Origin: Chamaecyparis obtusa
Lineage: Eukaryota > Streptophyta > Pinopsida > Cupressales > Cupressaceae
NCBI GenBank assembly: GCA_027943335.1
Contig: BSBK01000522.1
Coordinates: forward strand, 1,692,001-1,756,000
Length of the DNA: 64,000 bases
Direction: 5' to 3'
Position numbers and translations under genes: made by a program. Positions 11,763 to 25,008 of this stretch are shown here, piece by piece (within the stretch, counting starts at the first letter, position 1; the number at the start of each line of letters is the position of its first letter). Under the pieces are notes generated by a model that had not been told where the DNA came from, made no database searches, and worked only from the letters and a program-made list of their open reading frames with translations.

Positions 11763-13277
11763 TGATGAACTAAAACTGATTGAATATCTGAATGAACCGA
11801 AGAAATAGTGATTAGAGATCACCGAGTACTGAAATGATATGTAAGATGATTAAATTAGTCAATATGTTGACATTGATGTCAACTAGTCTTGACAGTACTT
11901 ATCATGTTATTTACAAACATCTGAACATCTGTCACAACAAGAAAATATGAAGAATTGAGATATCTACATGAGAAAAAGATGGATATGACAGATAAGGATA
12001 AAGAAAACATTGGGTAACTTATTGATGAGTCTATGGTTTCATACTGTTGATTTCATTATGTTGCATTAATCTATTATGAAGAAGAGAACTGAAATTGAAC
12101 AAGACATTGTGGTCGGTAATTGAAAATTCCTGTATGCACCGAGCCAGTGTAGTATATACCGAATGACAGTATCAATCGAGCTAGTTTAACTAGTTATCAC
12201 CGATGCATTTCTTTGTTAACCAAATGTGGATGAAAACATTAAATGCCAAGAGTAGCTAACTAAATTTGATGAGCTAGATACTATTATGATTTCGAGGTTA
12301 AAGATGAAGTTTTTTATGAGATCCACTGCTTAAAAAATTTAGAGAAGATCTAAAGGATGAGATTGAAATGAGTTAATGACACATCTGTCGAGGAAGGTTT
12401 AAGAGGAAAAATAGATGAAGGAGATTAAGCGGAAAAATCTAATGGCTAAAATGAAAATGGTTTACTTGTCTATTTAAGAGATATGAGTTTCATTTTTGAA
12501 ACTATTCTAGAGGAAGAAGACTATAGAGATATCGTGTGAAGACTATTCATGCATGCATGATCAAACTAGTTAGTGAAAGAACCAAACCACAGATTTAACC
12601 GAGCGTCAGAGAACTATTTACCGAGGGATAGTAAGTTGATGAATATTGAAGAAGTGAATTTGATTATTAATTAGAGGATTTGTATGGGCTTAACATAGAT
12701 CTGAATATCTGTAATTGATTTGTATTTATATTAGATCATACTATATCATTTTAACCATTGATTCAGAAAATCTCTTAACCGAGTGGACTTAACAGTCTTA
12801 TATTCTGCCCTATGTCATTCAGAGAATGTACATTGTTATCTTATTGACCCTGTAGTGAATGCTAGTCAAAATTTAACTGTTAGTGTTAAATCCTCTAACA
12901 AGGTCACACCTAACAATGTATTTGTAACCTTTAACAGGGTTGGTTCTTCACCGAGCTGACTTCAGAAGAGTGAATTATGTTGGGTTACCGGTCCCAGGTG
13001 GTTTTTCCCTTAACAAGGTTTCCATGTTAAATCATTGTGTTATGTGTTATTTGTGATGATTGTTTTGTTATCATACTTTACATACTGCATACTTGATTTG
13101 GTCGATAATCACAGTTAGCTATATAACTAGTAATCGATAAAGTGAACAGACAGATTGATATTTTATGTTACCGAGCTGCATAATTTGATGGAATTGTTTG
13201 ACAAGGTACATCTTTGTATTTGGGACTATAGGACAACTGATCTAACTGATTCACCCCCCCTCTCATTTATTCTAACA
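11763..13277 (+). repeat. Element K 3' LTR
   Basis: TG...CA ends, with the C-rich Copia-type terminus near 13253-13262. It is followed by the ATGGG duplication. Confidence 0.92.
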
Positions 13278-14226
13278 ATGGGAGTGTCTTCACATGGACA
13301 ACTACTTGAGTTACCCTGGAGTGGTCTCTCTAGACCCCAGACCCTCAAGCGTTTATCAGGTTGAGTGTCCTTGGACTGGTCACTCTAGACCCTAGATTAT
13401 CAACATGACCCATGCGAAACCAGAATACTCTCTCATGAAGATGAGGAATCCCAATCATACCTACTCTCTAGGTATCATCTCATTCCCATCCTTAGCCTAT
13501 ACAAGCACTCAAGGCACATGCGACATCAATAATCAATCTTGTATTGAATGTTATCCCCAAATTTTATTATTAGGTTATCACTTATTAATCAACTTACAAT
13601 AGGTTACCCTAGAGCTGACCTCTTTGGGCCTCGGACCCCTATTGTAAGCCACTCCCTAAGATGCTCCTACTCAACCTCCCATAGGATCACAATCAAAAAA
13701 TAACCACATAGGTTCCAAAATAGTAATATAATCAAATCTCAGTCCATAAAAGACATCAGGGACACACATATTAGCCCTAAATTAGAACATGATAAAAAGT
13801 ACACTTAAAACATATGTGCAACCATAACTATGCAATCTCTAAAATAGTCCTCTGATAGAACATAAATAAAACTCCAAAGAGATGAAAATCACTTCCCAAG
13901 GCCTCTGGTTTAAGAACTTTCTATAAGATTTCACTATCCATAAAAAAAATAAAACATCTATATGTACAAACAAAACAAAAAATTCAAAACAACAATGGTA
14001 CTTTAATTTACAATCAATAGTATAAAGTAATATTATTAAATAATCTATTTAAATAAAACTAGTTTAAAATTAAATTAAATAAAAAACTAATTTAATAAAA
14101 CAAAATTAAAAATAAATAAGTTAATTTAAAAAATAAGTTAAACAAACTAATTAAGAAATATATTAAACATTAATTAAAATATAATAAAAATTAATTTTAT
14201 TCATTTAAAACATAACAAAATGCATT

Positions 14227-14480
14227 GTTGGGGGGTTGCGGCCCCACCCTAAGGATGCCTCCATGAAACGTTTAACTGTTGTGGATAGCCTAGGCTGCCA
14301 CGACAACCAAGCTATCGCTGACAGCTTTGACTGTCCTGAGTAGCCATAGCTACCATGACAGCCAAGCTCCTGCCGACAGCCTTGATTGTCGTGGGCAACC
14401 ACGACAACCAATGCTACTGTCAACAGCTCCCTTGAGATATCGGGGGATTGGGGGTTGAGACCCCCGCCCCCCACATAAAA
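14227..14480. repeat. GC-rich block in the AT-rich LTR of A (left copy)
   Basis: About 250 bp bounded by G-run and C-run sequences (GGGGGGTTGCGGCCCC on the left, GACCCCCGCCCCCC on the right). Inside are imperfect repeats of the phrases GACAACCA, TGACAGCCAAGCT and GTCGTGGGCAACCACGAC. The surrounding sequence is strongly AT-rich. Confidence 0.75.
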
Positions 14481-16409
14481 TATTTATTTTTTTATTTTTA
14501 TTTTCAACTTTTTTTTATAAAACAATTAAAGAAAATTCACAAAAAAATATCTCAGATAGGACATCAAATTAAACCATATATATATATAAACAATAGATTC
14601 AAAAAAATTAAACCTTCATACATTATAGACATGCAACACATAAACATACATATTTTTTAAAAAAAATTGATTTTCTCAAATGGAAACTAGGGTTTTTTTT
14701 GACAAAACTAACATCTAATGATTTTGATTTCACATGCAATTTCTGAATTAAATTTTTTTGCAACATATTGAGAACAAGGTATCAATTTTCTTGGGTAAAT
14801 ACCCTAATTGAGAAAACTCACCCAATTTCCTAAGATTCATTCTAGGGTTTTCAAACCACCCAAATGAAATACCAGATCAATCTAACATTAATTTAATTTA
14901 TATTTTCACAATAACAACCCAATATAAAACAAAAGCCAATTCCAAATTGTTCACATAAAAATTCCAAACACGAAGTATACAATCTTTTCAAAAGAAGAAT
15001 TTGCAAAAAGAGGGTTTCAAACCCTACCTCAACCAACGTTTGAAAATCTGAAGCCAAGAAAGATCCAATCCAACCTTCAAAATCCAATCTTTCAAACAAC
15101 CTCAAAACAATTCCCACCAAAAATAAGCTTTCAAAAAAAACTTCCAATTCATCCAAAGCTCCTCAAAAACCTGATAGACGTAATCCCAATAATACCCATA
15201 ATTCCTACATAAAGAAGACTTATCCCTCCTAGGATTTCTAAAACACACAAACCCTAAAGTAGAACTCTACTCTCTCTACTTAGTTTTCATCAAAAACTTG
15301 CATGATAAGATAACTCCATAATAAAATAATGCACTTTATTAATTATAATTTCTAACTCAACTCTTAACTTTAATTATAAATCAATTTTCACTTAAACCAA
15401 ATGTGCAACTTAAATTGCATATAATTATTTAATTAATCAATAAATACTTTAGCACATAAATAACTATGCAAAATAATAAATTAAAATATTAAATAATTCA
15501 ACTATGCCCTTTAATTTATATTAGCATTTAATAATTAATTACACCCTTTAATTCCAAATTTAATCTTTAATTCAATCTTTTAATTAACAAAGGTATTTAA
15601 TTACCCTTTAAAAATTAAATATACTTTGTATCTAATATTTCCACATTCATAAAATATAAATATTCAAATCTCAAAATTACTCCTAGCTTAATTATTTAAA
15701 TCAAATAATTCACACAAACAAATCCACTTGACTCCCAAAATATGAAAATCAACTAACTCCATATCAAACAAACACCAAGGAAGGGCTAATGAATTCACGT
15801 CACTTTGATGAATTCGGATGGGTAGAAACATATACTTGCCCAATATTTAGGACAATCAATGGCTAGGGTTGGGATATGGATTTGTATGTTATCTCCCCTC
15901 TCTTACCATTGAGATTTTGTGATAGGGCATGCTCATCTTGGCAATTCAGGGAAGTCGATGCTCGATACCTGCAAACCTGCATAAAAGACAAACATGTACA
16001 AACCTGTATAAATATAAACAAGCAATGTCGGGGATCGGTCAATCATGTGGATCTCGCAAGAAAGTAATTATGACTATGTCCCTCAACCACATCAGAAACA
16101 TCAAATAGAAATATAAAACATACACATCGACCATACACATATAAGTATTGGGTCAGTAAAACCATAAGCATTCATGATATCCTAACATATAAATCATCAA
16201 AATGAAATAACCATCATATATAAATAACATAATCATTTTCATTTAATCAACATGGAAATAATTTTAAAACATCTAATTCATGATTACTTAATAAAATGTC
16301 ATACATTCATAAACCTCAAATATCCTAGAAATAAATAACACACACATGAAAATGGCCTAAAAGAGTTTGGAAATAAAACTGAAAATAAAACTATGGGAGG
16401 GGCATTACA

Positions 16410-16426
16410 TCCACCTCCCATAAAAT
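16410..16426 (-). promoter_or_regulatory. Polypurine tract of element A
   Basis: The minus strand reads TTTTATGGGAGGTGGA up to the LTR start TGTAATGCCC, as expected for second-strand priming. Confidence 0.75.
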
Positions 16427-16499
16427 TAGGCTTACTCCTGGAAGCCTACAAAAAAAATGGAGATATAAATCTCAAAACTCGATGCACCCTATTAAGTCA

Positions 16500-17880
16500 T
16501 AAAGACTCAATTTGTGGGTCCCATTGGACTCTGCCCTGCTCCATGGAATGAACTATGTGGATCATTCCCTATTGCAAACACCTTATGGGACTTACCATCA
16601 TCCCCAACTGTAGGCTCATAAGTTATAGGACTATGTCCTGAAAACTGTATTGATCGATTAGGACAATTGACAAAAATGTGGCCATGTTGCCCACAAGAAT
16701 AAAAACTGCCTCTACTACCACCTCTCCCAACTAAAGGTGCACTAGACTGCTGGAAACTACCTCCACTAAAATCCTTATGTGAACTTTGAGTTGGTAGATC
16801 ATTCTGATTGCACATAATACGATGTCAATTGTGATAGTTCCCTAATTGAGAACCACCACTATTACCATGGAAGAATTTCTTGTTCTGCTGATTCTAATTA
16901 CCCTTTGGAAAGGTAGAAGGATTCCTAGAGTTCTTTGTGCCCTGAGACTGATTTCCCTTAGATCCTGAAGAAGGACCCCCAGACTGAATAACAACATTCC
17001 ACCATGACCTCTAGCCAAGTTTCCCTCAATCAATGTAGCCTTAATGACCGCATCCTTGAGAGTCTTAGGTTTGAAAACTGTAACACCCCCAACAATGTGA
17101 CTATTAAGTCCTCTAATGAAATGTTGCACCATCAATGGTGACTTATCACTATAACCTGCATATGGCTTGAGCTCTAAGAAATGAATCTCATACTCCTGAA
17201 AACTCATAGTTAACTATCATAAATTCTTGAACTCATTTTCATGTTATTGTTGCCACTACTTAGATAAAAAATGCTCTCAGAAGTTCTCAAGAAATAACTC
17301 CCAAGTGACAATATCCATACTAAGTTCTAACTTTTTCTCCTCAATCTTCCACCAAGTAGATGAAAAACCTTCGAGGTGCATGATGGCACACCTTTCCTTG
17401 ACATTTGTATAAAATTATTGTATAGAAAATCAACGATCCAATGTTAAGCCATGTCTCTGCCTCAAAACTAGTACCCAAACCATTAAAGGGAGGAGGTCAT
17501 GATCTAAGAAGATCTATCATCTGACTAGCCTTGGTGGTCTCCTAACCAATTGTAGAGTCCTTCCTCTTAGGACTCCTAGATTTATGTCTATCCTCATTCC
17601 CAGAATGATGTGATCCTTCCCTCTCATCCCTATTATGGATAGGTAGATGTTCCAGAATAGCCTAAAGTATCTGCCTAGCATCAGGTTCTCTGAAATCACC
17701 TTGCTTCTCACCACTATCCTCATGCAAACTCTCAGCTCTATGACTCGCAAGAGGGCTATGAAGCCTACTCCTCCACATCCTCTACCATGTCCTCCTCTAT
17801 GGCCTCCACTACGGCTTCTACCAATAGATGTAGTCTTGGTGACCATCTTTCCTACAACATCCAAAAAATAGAAGAATAAT
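16500..17880 (-). pseudogene. gag: Gag of element A, fragmented
   Basis: Minus-strand pieces in order: an N-terminal part with a Gly/Arg-rich run (17850-17780, GGHRGGHGRG), a Gypsy-type gag core (17207-17000, with FIRGLNSHIVG and LKDAVIKATLIEGNLA), a Gln/Ser/Gly-rich linker, and a zinc knuckle near 16690 (CGQHGH...NC) whose first cysteine is Phe. Stops and frameshifts separate the parts. No protease, RT or integrase lies between it and the PPT. The core resembles plant chromovirus gag. Confidence 0.75.
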
Positions 17881-18035
17881 ATCACAAAACCAATCAAGAA
17901 GAATAAACACATGATGCATAGTCATAAAATAATAGTTTTAAATACAAAGTGTTATATGTCTAAATTTTGAGTTCAAGTTTTGATAGTTTAGACATATAAT
18001 GGGCACACAACTTCCCAGAGTTCCCAATGTAGAAA

Positions 18036-18052
18036 CTCGGGCTTTGATACCA
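18036..18052 (-). promoter_or_regulatory. Primer-binding site of element A
   Basis: On the minus strand this reads TGGTATCAAAGCCCGAG, matching the 3' end of initiator Met-tRNA at most positions. It lies two bases from the LTR boundary at 18055. Confidence 0.8.
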
Positions 18053-19793
18053 AGTGTAATGCCCTGCAAGGGAACCCAAGATTATTTAACCTAAACATGC
18101 CACTAAGTTTACACAACATTTTTTTTCTTAATAGTTTACAAACAAAGATGATAACAATGCAGAAGCAATGCAACCATGAGATACAAACAAGTACATATGC
18201 ACAACTCAATTACAATTAACAATCCTCGAGGGTCCCATGATGTATAATTACGTATAACAAAATAAATATTTAGATTAAGAATTTTTACAATTATCACATA
18301 TGAACAATAAGTACATCCAATACCATAAGGTATACATAATGATACATCCTCTACACAAGTCGTAGGGTATGTCACAAAAATCAAATACAAAATATAGTAC
18401 AATATCTGCAACTCTAAAGCACTGATACAAGATATAATCATGAACATCAAATAGATAGGTACGAACAAGCCTCCAAAGAATAAAAAAAAGATGATAACAA
18501 TAAAAAGCATCCTCCAGCACCACCACAGAGTCGTCAAAATCTCAAATGGTAAAATAAAACACTACCACCCGACCTCATGGAACCAAAGGTCCACTCCCAC
18601 CATGCTGAGGAGATAACAACAAACCCCACTCGGATAAAAAACTCAATCAAAAATAACTAGGCAAAGGTCTTGAAGGCTTTCTAACTCAAGGTACCACCAA
18701 CTAAAGATAAATAAACATCAAATAACCAACACATACCAAAACACCATATACCATAGTATCAAACACATACACAATCACCAAATAAAACAAAACATACCAC
18801 TAGGTAATAATGAAATAACAAGGATACACCACTAGAGGAAAATACATAAACTATGGAGGAGACTTAGGCTACATATTATGAGAGTGTAAGCACATGGATA
18901 ACTACTTGAGTTACCCTAGAGTGGTCTTGCTAGACCCTGGACCCTGAAGCGTTTATCAGGTTGAGTTACTCAAGACTGGTCAGTTTGGACTCAAGACCCG
19001 CAACATGACCCATGTGGAATCGGAATAGCTTCTCATGAAGATGAGGAATCCCAATCATACCTACTCTCTAGGTATCATCCCATTCTCATCCTTAGCCTAT
19101 ACAAGCACTCAAGGCATGAGTGAGGCATCAATAATCAATCTTATATTTAATGTTATCCCCAAGTTTTATTATTAGGTTATCACTTATTAATCAACTTACA
19201 ATAGGTTACCCTAGTACTAGCCTCTTTGGGCCCCGGACCCCTATTGTAAGTCACTCCCTAAGATGCTCCTCTTTAACCTCTCCTAGGCTCACAATCAAAA
19301 AATAACTACATAGGTTCCAAAAAAGTAACATAATCAAATCTCGGTCCATAAAAGACATTAGGGACACACATACTAGCCCTAAATTAGAACATCATAAAAA
19401 GTACACTTAAAACATATGTGCAACCATAACTATGCAATCTCTAAAATAGTCCTTTGATAAAACAAAAACAAAACTCCAAAGAGATGACAATCACTTCCTA
19501 AGGCCTCTGGTTTAAGAACTTTCCATAAGATTTCACTATCCATAAAAAAATAAAACATCTATATTTACAAACAAAATAATAAATTCAAAACAACAATGGT
19601 ACTTTAATTTACAATCAATATTATTAAATAATATTATTAAATAAAACTAATTTAAAATTAAATTAAATTAAAAACTAATTTAATAAAATTAAATTAAAAA
19701 TAAATAAGTTAATTTAAAATATAATTTAAACAAACTAATTAAAATATATATTAAACATTAATAAAAATATTTTTTTTTAAATAAAAAAATACA

Positions 19794-20030
19794 TTGGGGG
19801 GGCAAGGGGGGTTGCGGACCCACCCCAAGTTGCCTCCATGGAAGACTTGATTGTCATGGACAACCTGGGCTACCATGGCAACCACGCTGTCATCGACAAC
19901 TTTGACTGTCCTGAGCAATTGTAGCTGCCACAACAACGTTGACTGACATGGGTAGCCACGTCAGTCAATGTTGCCGTCGACAGCTCCCTTGAGCTATCGA
20001 GGGGTTGGGGGGTGAGACTCCTGCCCCCCA
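19794..20030. repeat. GC-rich block in the LTR of A (right copy)
   Basis: Counterpart of 14227-14480, with the same G-run and C-run borders but shorter by about 17 bp and diverged, mostly by transitions. The repeated CAACC/GACAA words are retained. Confidence 0.7.
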
Positions 20031-20081
20031 CATAATAAATTTTATTTTATTTTTACATTTTAAAAATATTAAAGAAAATTA

Positions 20082-21132
20082 TGTTGGAAAGTGATGTTTT
20101 GGAGCACAAGGGATCACTTAAGGGTTGTCATTTATGGAAACACTTATGATTGGAGTGATTGCATGTTGTGAATTGCCACTGGAGGCACAGTCATGAAAAT
20201 GACTAAGTCCAAAATCAGGATAACAGGGTACAGTGCTACAATTTTGGTCAGTGATGAAGATATACAAGGTATTAAGGCTTGCGAAGTTAATTGAAGGTAT
20301 TTTGGGATGTATACATGCTTCGGTTAAGAGAGCATGAGTTTTGGTGACTAGATCTATGAGATACAGTGTTTGAAAGGTGTGTGAAGACAGCAAAACATCA
20401 TAATAGGGTCTATGAATAGTTGAAAAGATCAAGGAAATCATAATGGATATGGTAACGTGCTAAGACAGGTGAATGGAGTATATTGCTGACTCTTTGGTAA
20501 CATAAGATCTCCGACTCCATAATTATCATTTGCATAAGTTATTATTATGTTTTATATGGTATCTGTGAAGCCGACTTGAAGGCTAATTTTGTATAAGTAT
20601 AGAGTGCTTTTGTGAAAGTGAAGTAATGGTTATGTTTTGATGATGAAGAAAGATTGTGAATCTGAGAGTAGAGATCAAATGTGAGATCAATAAGAGGTCG
20701 AGCTATAAATGGAACTAACTAAGAAAAGATAAGTGCTTGTATTGTTCACATTTTGGAGAACTCTTTTGAGATATTTTTTGATTGTAAGAGCAAGTGTGCT
20801 CACCACCTTTAACCATGTGTTTTGTATACCCCTAATAGGGTTTTGTATTCCTCTAACAAGGAAATGGACTATTTAACAATCAGCTTCTAATAGGGCTAGA
20901 TCTCCTAATAGGGATATTATATTTAGTGCATATTTGTGGGTACTATCCCCACTGGGGTTTTCCCTTGGCCAGGGTTTCCTTGAGGAAAAATCATGGTGTC
21001 ATGAGTAATGTGTTATGCTTATATGTTCTTTTCATTTCTGCATTACTTTGGATTGTTTATAATTGTTTAAAGTTGAAATCAAAGTTTTGTAATACTGATT
21101 CACCCCCCTCTTAGTATTATCTAATCCTAACA
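20082..21132 (+). repeat. Element B 5' LTR
   Basis: Matches 43901-44929; about 22 differences in the first 275 bp by hand alignment. It ends with the Copia-type C-run (CACCCCCCTCTTAG) and CCTAACA. Confidence 0.9.
20704..20710 (+). promoter_or_regulatory. Candidate TATA box in B LTR
   Basis: TATAAAT at 20704 lies in the middle of the LTR; the right LTR has TATAACT at the same place (44499). Placement fits an LTR promoter. Confidence 0.4.
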
Positions 21133-21134
21133 AT

Positions 21135-21146
21135 TGGTATCAAAGC
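21135..21146 (+). promoter_or_regulatory. Primer-binding site of element B
   Basis: TGGTATCAAAGC lies two bases after the LTR, complementary to initiator Met-tRNA apart from one base. Confidence 0.85.
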
Positions 21147-21191
21147 TATTAGCCCTTGGAGAGAAAGCCTAACAACTTAAGGGAGATCATA

Positions 21192-22283
21192 ATGGATTCA
21201 AGAGATTTGCAAGAGAACTTTGAAGCTGCAGTTGAAGATCTAGATAAAGTGAAGGCTGAGAATGGCAAATTAAAATTCAAATTAATAAGAGCAAATGGTT
21301 TCATCGGGAAACTAAGAGAACAACTTGAAATTGCAAAAATTCAGAGACAAGACCTTATGGAGAAGATCAAAGAAGATTCAGACAGTGATACATCAGACAA
21401 AGTGAAGAAGATGGAGCAAGAAAAAGAACAAATTAATCTTTTGATGATTAAAGAAATTCAGCATGAAAAGGATGAAAGAAACAAAGTTGAAGAGTCACTA
21501 AAAGAAGCTAATATGTAGATAAGTCAAATGAAGACTGAACTTGACCAATACAAAGATAAATATCATGAATTAAAAAAATATAATCAGATCATTAAAGGTG
21601 AACTCACTCAAGCCAAATTACACATTGAGAAGTTGCACATGAGCAGTGACAAGGTTGATGAACAAAGAGCAAGAGAAAATTCTAAAGGAGATATGACTAG
21701 AGTTGGATTCAATGAAGTAGAAAGTTCAAAAACCCAAGATGAATCAAATGAAGCAAAGACTGAAGAGAGACCTACTCATTAAGAACCTATAGAATAGTTC
21801 AAACCCTTAAGAGGTAGATGTTTCAGATGCAACAAAGTTGATCACATGAAAAGAGATTGCAGAAGTAAAGGTAACTCTAAGCCCTTTACTAGTTACTATT
21901 TTAATTGCTATGAATATGGACACAAGAAAGAAGATTGTAGAAAACCTGATCAGTCTAGGTATAAACAAGACTATATTAGAGAAGAAATAGTAGCCAAGAT
22001 CACATGTCAAAAATGCAACAACTTTGGGCATACAGCAAAGTATTGTAAGTTACAGACTAATCAAGATAGAAGGAAACCTCCTACTTGTTACAAATGTAAC
22101 AACCTAGGACACATAGCGAATTTTTGTAGATATAATGAAGAAGACAGCACAAGAGGACCACGAAGATCTAGTGAACCAAGAGGACCACCTCCTATGGCTA
22201 TAAGGAAAAATGTTGGTGACAATGGTAGGAGTTTTAATGAGTACATGGATGAATTTTGGAATCATTTCAAGAAATCATAGAGC
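21192..22283 (+). pseudogene. ORF1 of B: coiled-coil and zinc-knuckle Gag-like protein
   Basis: Starts at ATG 21192. The N-terminal ~200 codons are Lys/Glu-rich with heptad spacing, a likely long coiled coil. Four zinc-knuckle units follow at 21819-22130. Units 1, 3 and 4 are intact C-x2-C-x4-H-x4-C; in unit 2 the first cysteine is Tyr. In-frame stops are TAG near 21516, TAA near 21780 and TAG near 21795. After the last knuckle are an Arg/Pro stretch and a C-terminal helix to TAG 22278-22280, past which the frame shows more TAGs. It is probably the RNA-binding structural protein of the element, with a coiled coil in place of the standard Copia gag head. Confidence 0.75.
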
Positions 22284-22780
22284 AAGGAGGATGATCAAAT
22301 ATAGAAGGTGAAAGTTTTAAACAAAGCAGTGGTTTAGGGAGAGACAATAGAAGATGTTGTGTCTTCGCATGATGAGTTATTTGAGGCATCGACCTAAAGG
22401 GTTGCATGGCCTTATGGGGAGCATTTGATGCAATGAATAGAAAATATCCAGCCCCTATATGTGTGGAGTAAGCTCATGCGAGCTTAGGTATGATGTGTAC
22501 AAACACTAAGGAGACTGTTGATGAGAGCGCAACACTTGGAGATTCATCTTCTGTGTTCACAAGTTTTGTATCAATTGGATGGCATGCAAAGTTGAGCTAC
22601 CCATGTTTAATACACATACTCAACCTGTGATGGATAAAAGGACTTAAAAGACCTCAAATCTACACCATTTGTTGACCAATGCTTAAGAATAATAGATTTG
22701 AGAAGAATATCAGTCATCTAGCAAAGTGATTATGTGATCACGTAAAGCAAAGCATCAAATTCAAGCGTGTTTAAGGTATT
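22284..22780 (+). other. Spacer between ORF1 and ORF2 of B
   Basis: Decayed. The ORF1 frame can be followed a little further (to about 22430) through several TAGs. Beyond that I see no clear frame. Confidence 0.4.
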
Positions 22781-25008
22781 TAGACCTCATCTCTTAAAGA
22801 ATTCATTGATGCACCGATAGTTTATGATGTTGTAGACAAACCTAGGTATACATTCAAGAGGCATCCATTCAAATCTTGTGAGGATGATCTAGAAGGAATG
22901 TTTTCACAAACCCCTATAGGCGTATTGCACGTAGAAGACATTAGGGATACATACACTACAAGTATGAATTAATTGGTGAGGTTAACATCTACAGTGAATT
23001 GGATAGTATGGTAGAAGCTGATGGATCCATGGTAGATGAATTTAAGCACCTAAAAGATCAATCAATCCTTAAGTTAACCCTACTCACAGAGTTCATGGAA
23101 GTTGAATAGTTTAAGATCATTCTTAGGAGATTTCATGACCAATTTTTGTGGATTGGTGAACAACCTATGAAAATATGTGCATAATTGATTTGTGAGATCA
23201 CAGGCCTTGAGAATGAAGGAGCCCTACCTGTACTAAAAAAGAACCTAAGGAATCTGGCAGAAACCCTAACACATTCGAAGTGGGATAAGAGGGCAATGAC
23301 AGTTAATGATATTTATCTACAGGATGTCAGATTGGTAGTAATGTTTCTAGGCTACAAGTTATTTTATAGTAGCAGACCTAATTTTGTATCTACTGGGGTC
23401 ATCATGATGGCATACAGAATGGTGAAGGAAAACAAGAAGTATAATCTCTATGAAATCCTAGCTCAATAGTTTATTGATAATGTGAAGGCTATAAAGAAGG
23501 ACAAATCTAAGGCATTTAGGTTTGGATCATTGCTAATTCATATGTATATTCATATCATTCACAAGTTTCCTAGCATCCTAGAGCATGGAAAGAAAATGAA
23601 CCCACTGGACTTCAAATCTCAGAGTAATATAGAAAATAGAAGAAGGACTGGGTAGATGGAGAATTATTTGGCATGATTAAGATACTACAGAGGTAGATGA
23701 AAGAGAGGTATAGGATACCAGAGAATTTAGTGGAAAAATATGAGGACACTATTTGTTTCATGGTCGAAACTGATTGTGTCTTCTTTGAGGTAGTTGAGCC
23801 AAGAATGAAGTGGTGTTATCCTATGGGATATGAGGTAAGTTCTAAAATCCTAACTATGCAAGTGGAGCATGTACTAGCAACAGAAAAAGACCCTACCTAA
23901 GAAAGATGGGGAATATATAGGGAGAAGTATGAGGAAGTCAGAGAAGAGAAAGAGAAGGTAACAAGGAAAATGAAAGTAAGCAAGATTGTTGAAGATATCA
24001 TTGTGAAGGTGGGAATCACAAAAAGGTAGTTGATAGATATAATAAATAAGATGGAGGCATCTTCTAGCATTGCCACTAATGTACCCATTCCTTTGTAGAT
24101 AGAAAAGATAGTAGCTCCTACTGTTGATATTGTTGATTTATTAGCCTCTTGAGAGGAATAAACACAAGATCTTGTGTTTGTAGTTATTCCCAAGAGATCC
24201 ACAAGGAAAGGTAAGCAGGATAGTCCTAAGGAAAAAGAGACAAAAGTGAAGAGGAAGAAGAAGGAAGAAAAGGTAGTTGAGAATCTACAAACCTTATGGA
24301 AACCAGACCTTAAATCACTACAAAAGAGAGTAATCAAAGATGGAAATCTATTAACAGTAAATAGATACTATGAGAGATATGACTCTAAAGACCAAGCAGT
24401 CATTAAAGATACTATAATTGAGCATCTGCTTGCTTTTAAGAAGAATTTGTTGGAGATTGAAGGAAGCATTCCCAAAGAACTATACAACAAACTAAAAATC
24501 TAAAAATAGTTAGCTCATTTGGAGGATGAGAACATAAGGAACAAGACAATTGAAGATATGCTACCAGTTGTATCTATACAGGAAAGAGAAAGAATAATAA
24601 ATGCACTAAAACCCCTACTGAGGACAAAGGCCAAACTAGTCAAAATTATGGCTACTAAATATGATGAGGTTATTGAGGACACCCAAAAGGCATTAGACCA
24701 AGTTATAATGTATGATATGCCGAAGAAGGCCTCACCTCCCAAGGCTTCTAAGCCTATATCTTTGGGTTTAGGAGAAATTTCCAAGGTAGTGGATGAAAGT
24801 GTTCAAGTCAGCATACAACCAAATTTCTTTGTCATTGGTGTGCTTGTGACCCTTGACACTTCGCAGGATGTTAATGATCCATTTTTGGATAATGTGGATA
24901 GTGTGATGGAGGTTGGAGATCAAGAGCAGATAGAGGAAGAGAAATCAGAAGAGAAACAAGAAGAAAAAGTACAAGAGAAAAAAATTCAGCTAAAGGAGAA
25001 GAAGGTAG
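22780..25008 (+). pseudogene. ORF2 of B, first part; unrecognised protein
   Basis: An extended frame, starting at or before about 22800, with one shift near 22955 and roughly a dozen stops, mostly TAG. Readable parts include a mixed alpha/beta-looking segment (23185-23469, with LAETLTHSKWDKRAMTVNDI), a second (23697-23900) and a Lys/Glu-rich coiled-coil tail (24174-25008). I recognise no protease, integrase or RT motif. The first segment faintly recalls plant-transposon 'transposase-32-like' proteins, which I cannot confirm. The frame is cut at 25008 by element C and resumes at 42057. Confidence 0.6.

Larger units (their letters stand above)
5463..13277 (+). mobile_element. Element K: full-structure, dead Copia retrotransposon
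   Basis: LTRs of 1,493 and 1,515 bp begin TGATGAAC and end TAACA. A perfect 5-bp TSD, ATGGG, lies at 5458-5462 and 13278-13282. The order gag, protease, integrase, RT, RNase H is that of Copia. The uninterrupted target is visible in the other LTR of A near 18885. The first 235 bp of the two LTRs differ at about 20 positions. Many stops, frameshifts and a lost integrase Asp make it inactive. Confidence 0.95.
4636..16409 (-). repeat. Element A 3' LTR (left), interrupted by K
   Basis: Segments 4636-5462 and 13278-16409 align collinearly with 18055-20081 plus 44930-46816. Removing K and one ATGGG copy gives about 3,954 bp. It is AT-rich with one GC-rich block. A hydrophobic minus-strand ORF (5090-4716) is open in both LTR copies but is probably not a gene; see the rejected list. 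Confidence 0.85.

Noticed and set aside
13970..14210. Possible AT-rich matrix-attachment or origin region
   Set aside because: AT-richness and TTAATTTAA words alone are not evidence; the stretch is simply part of the LTR of A.
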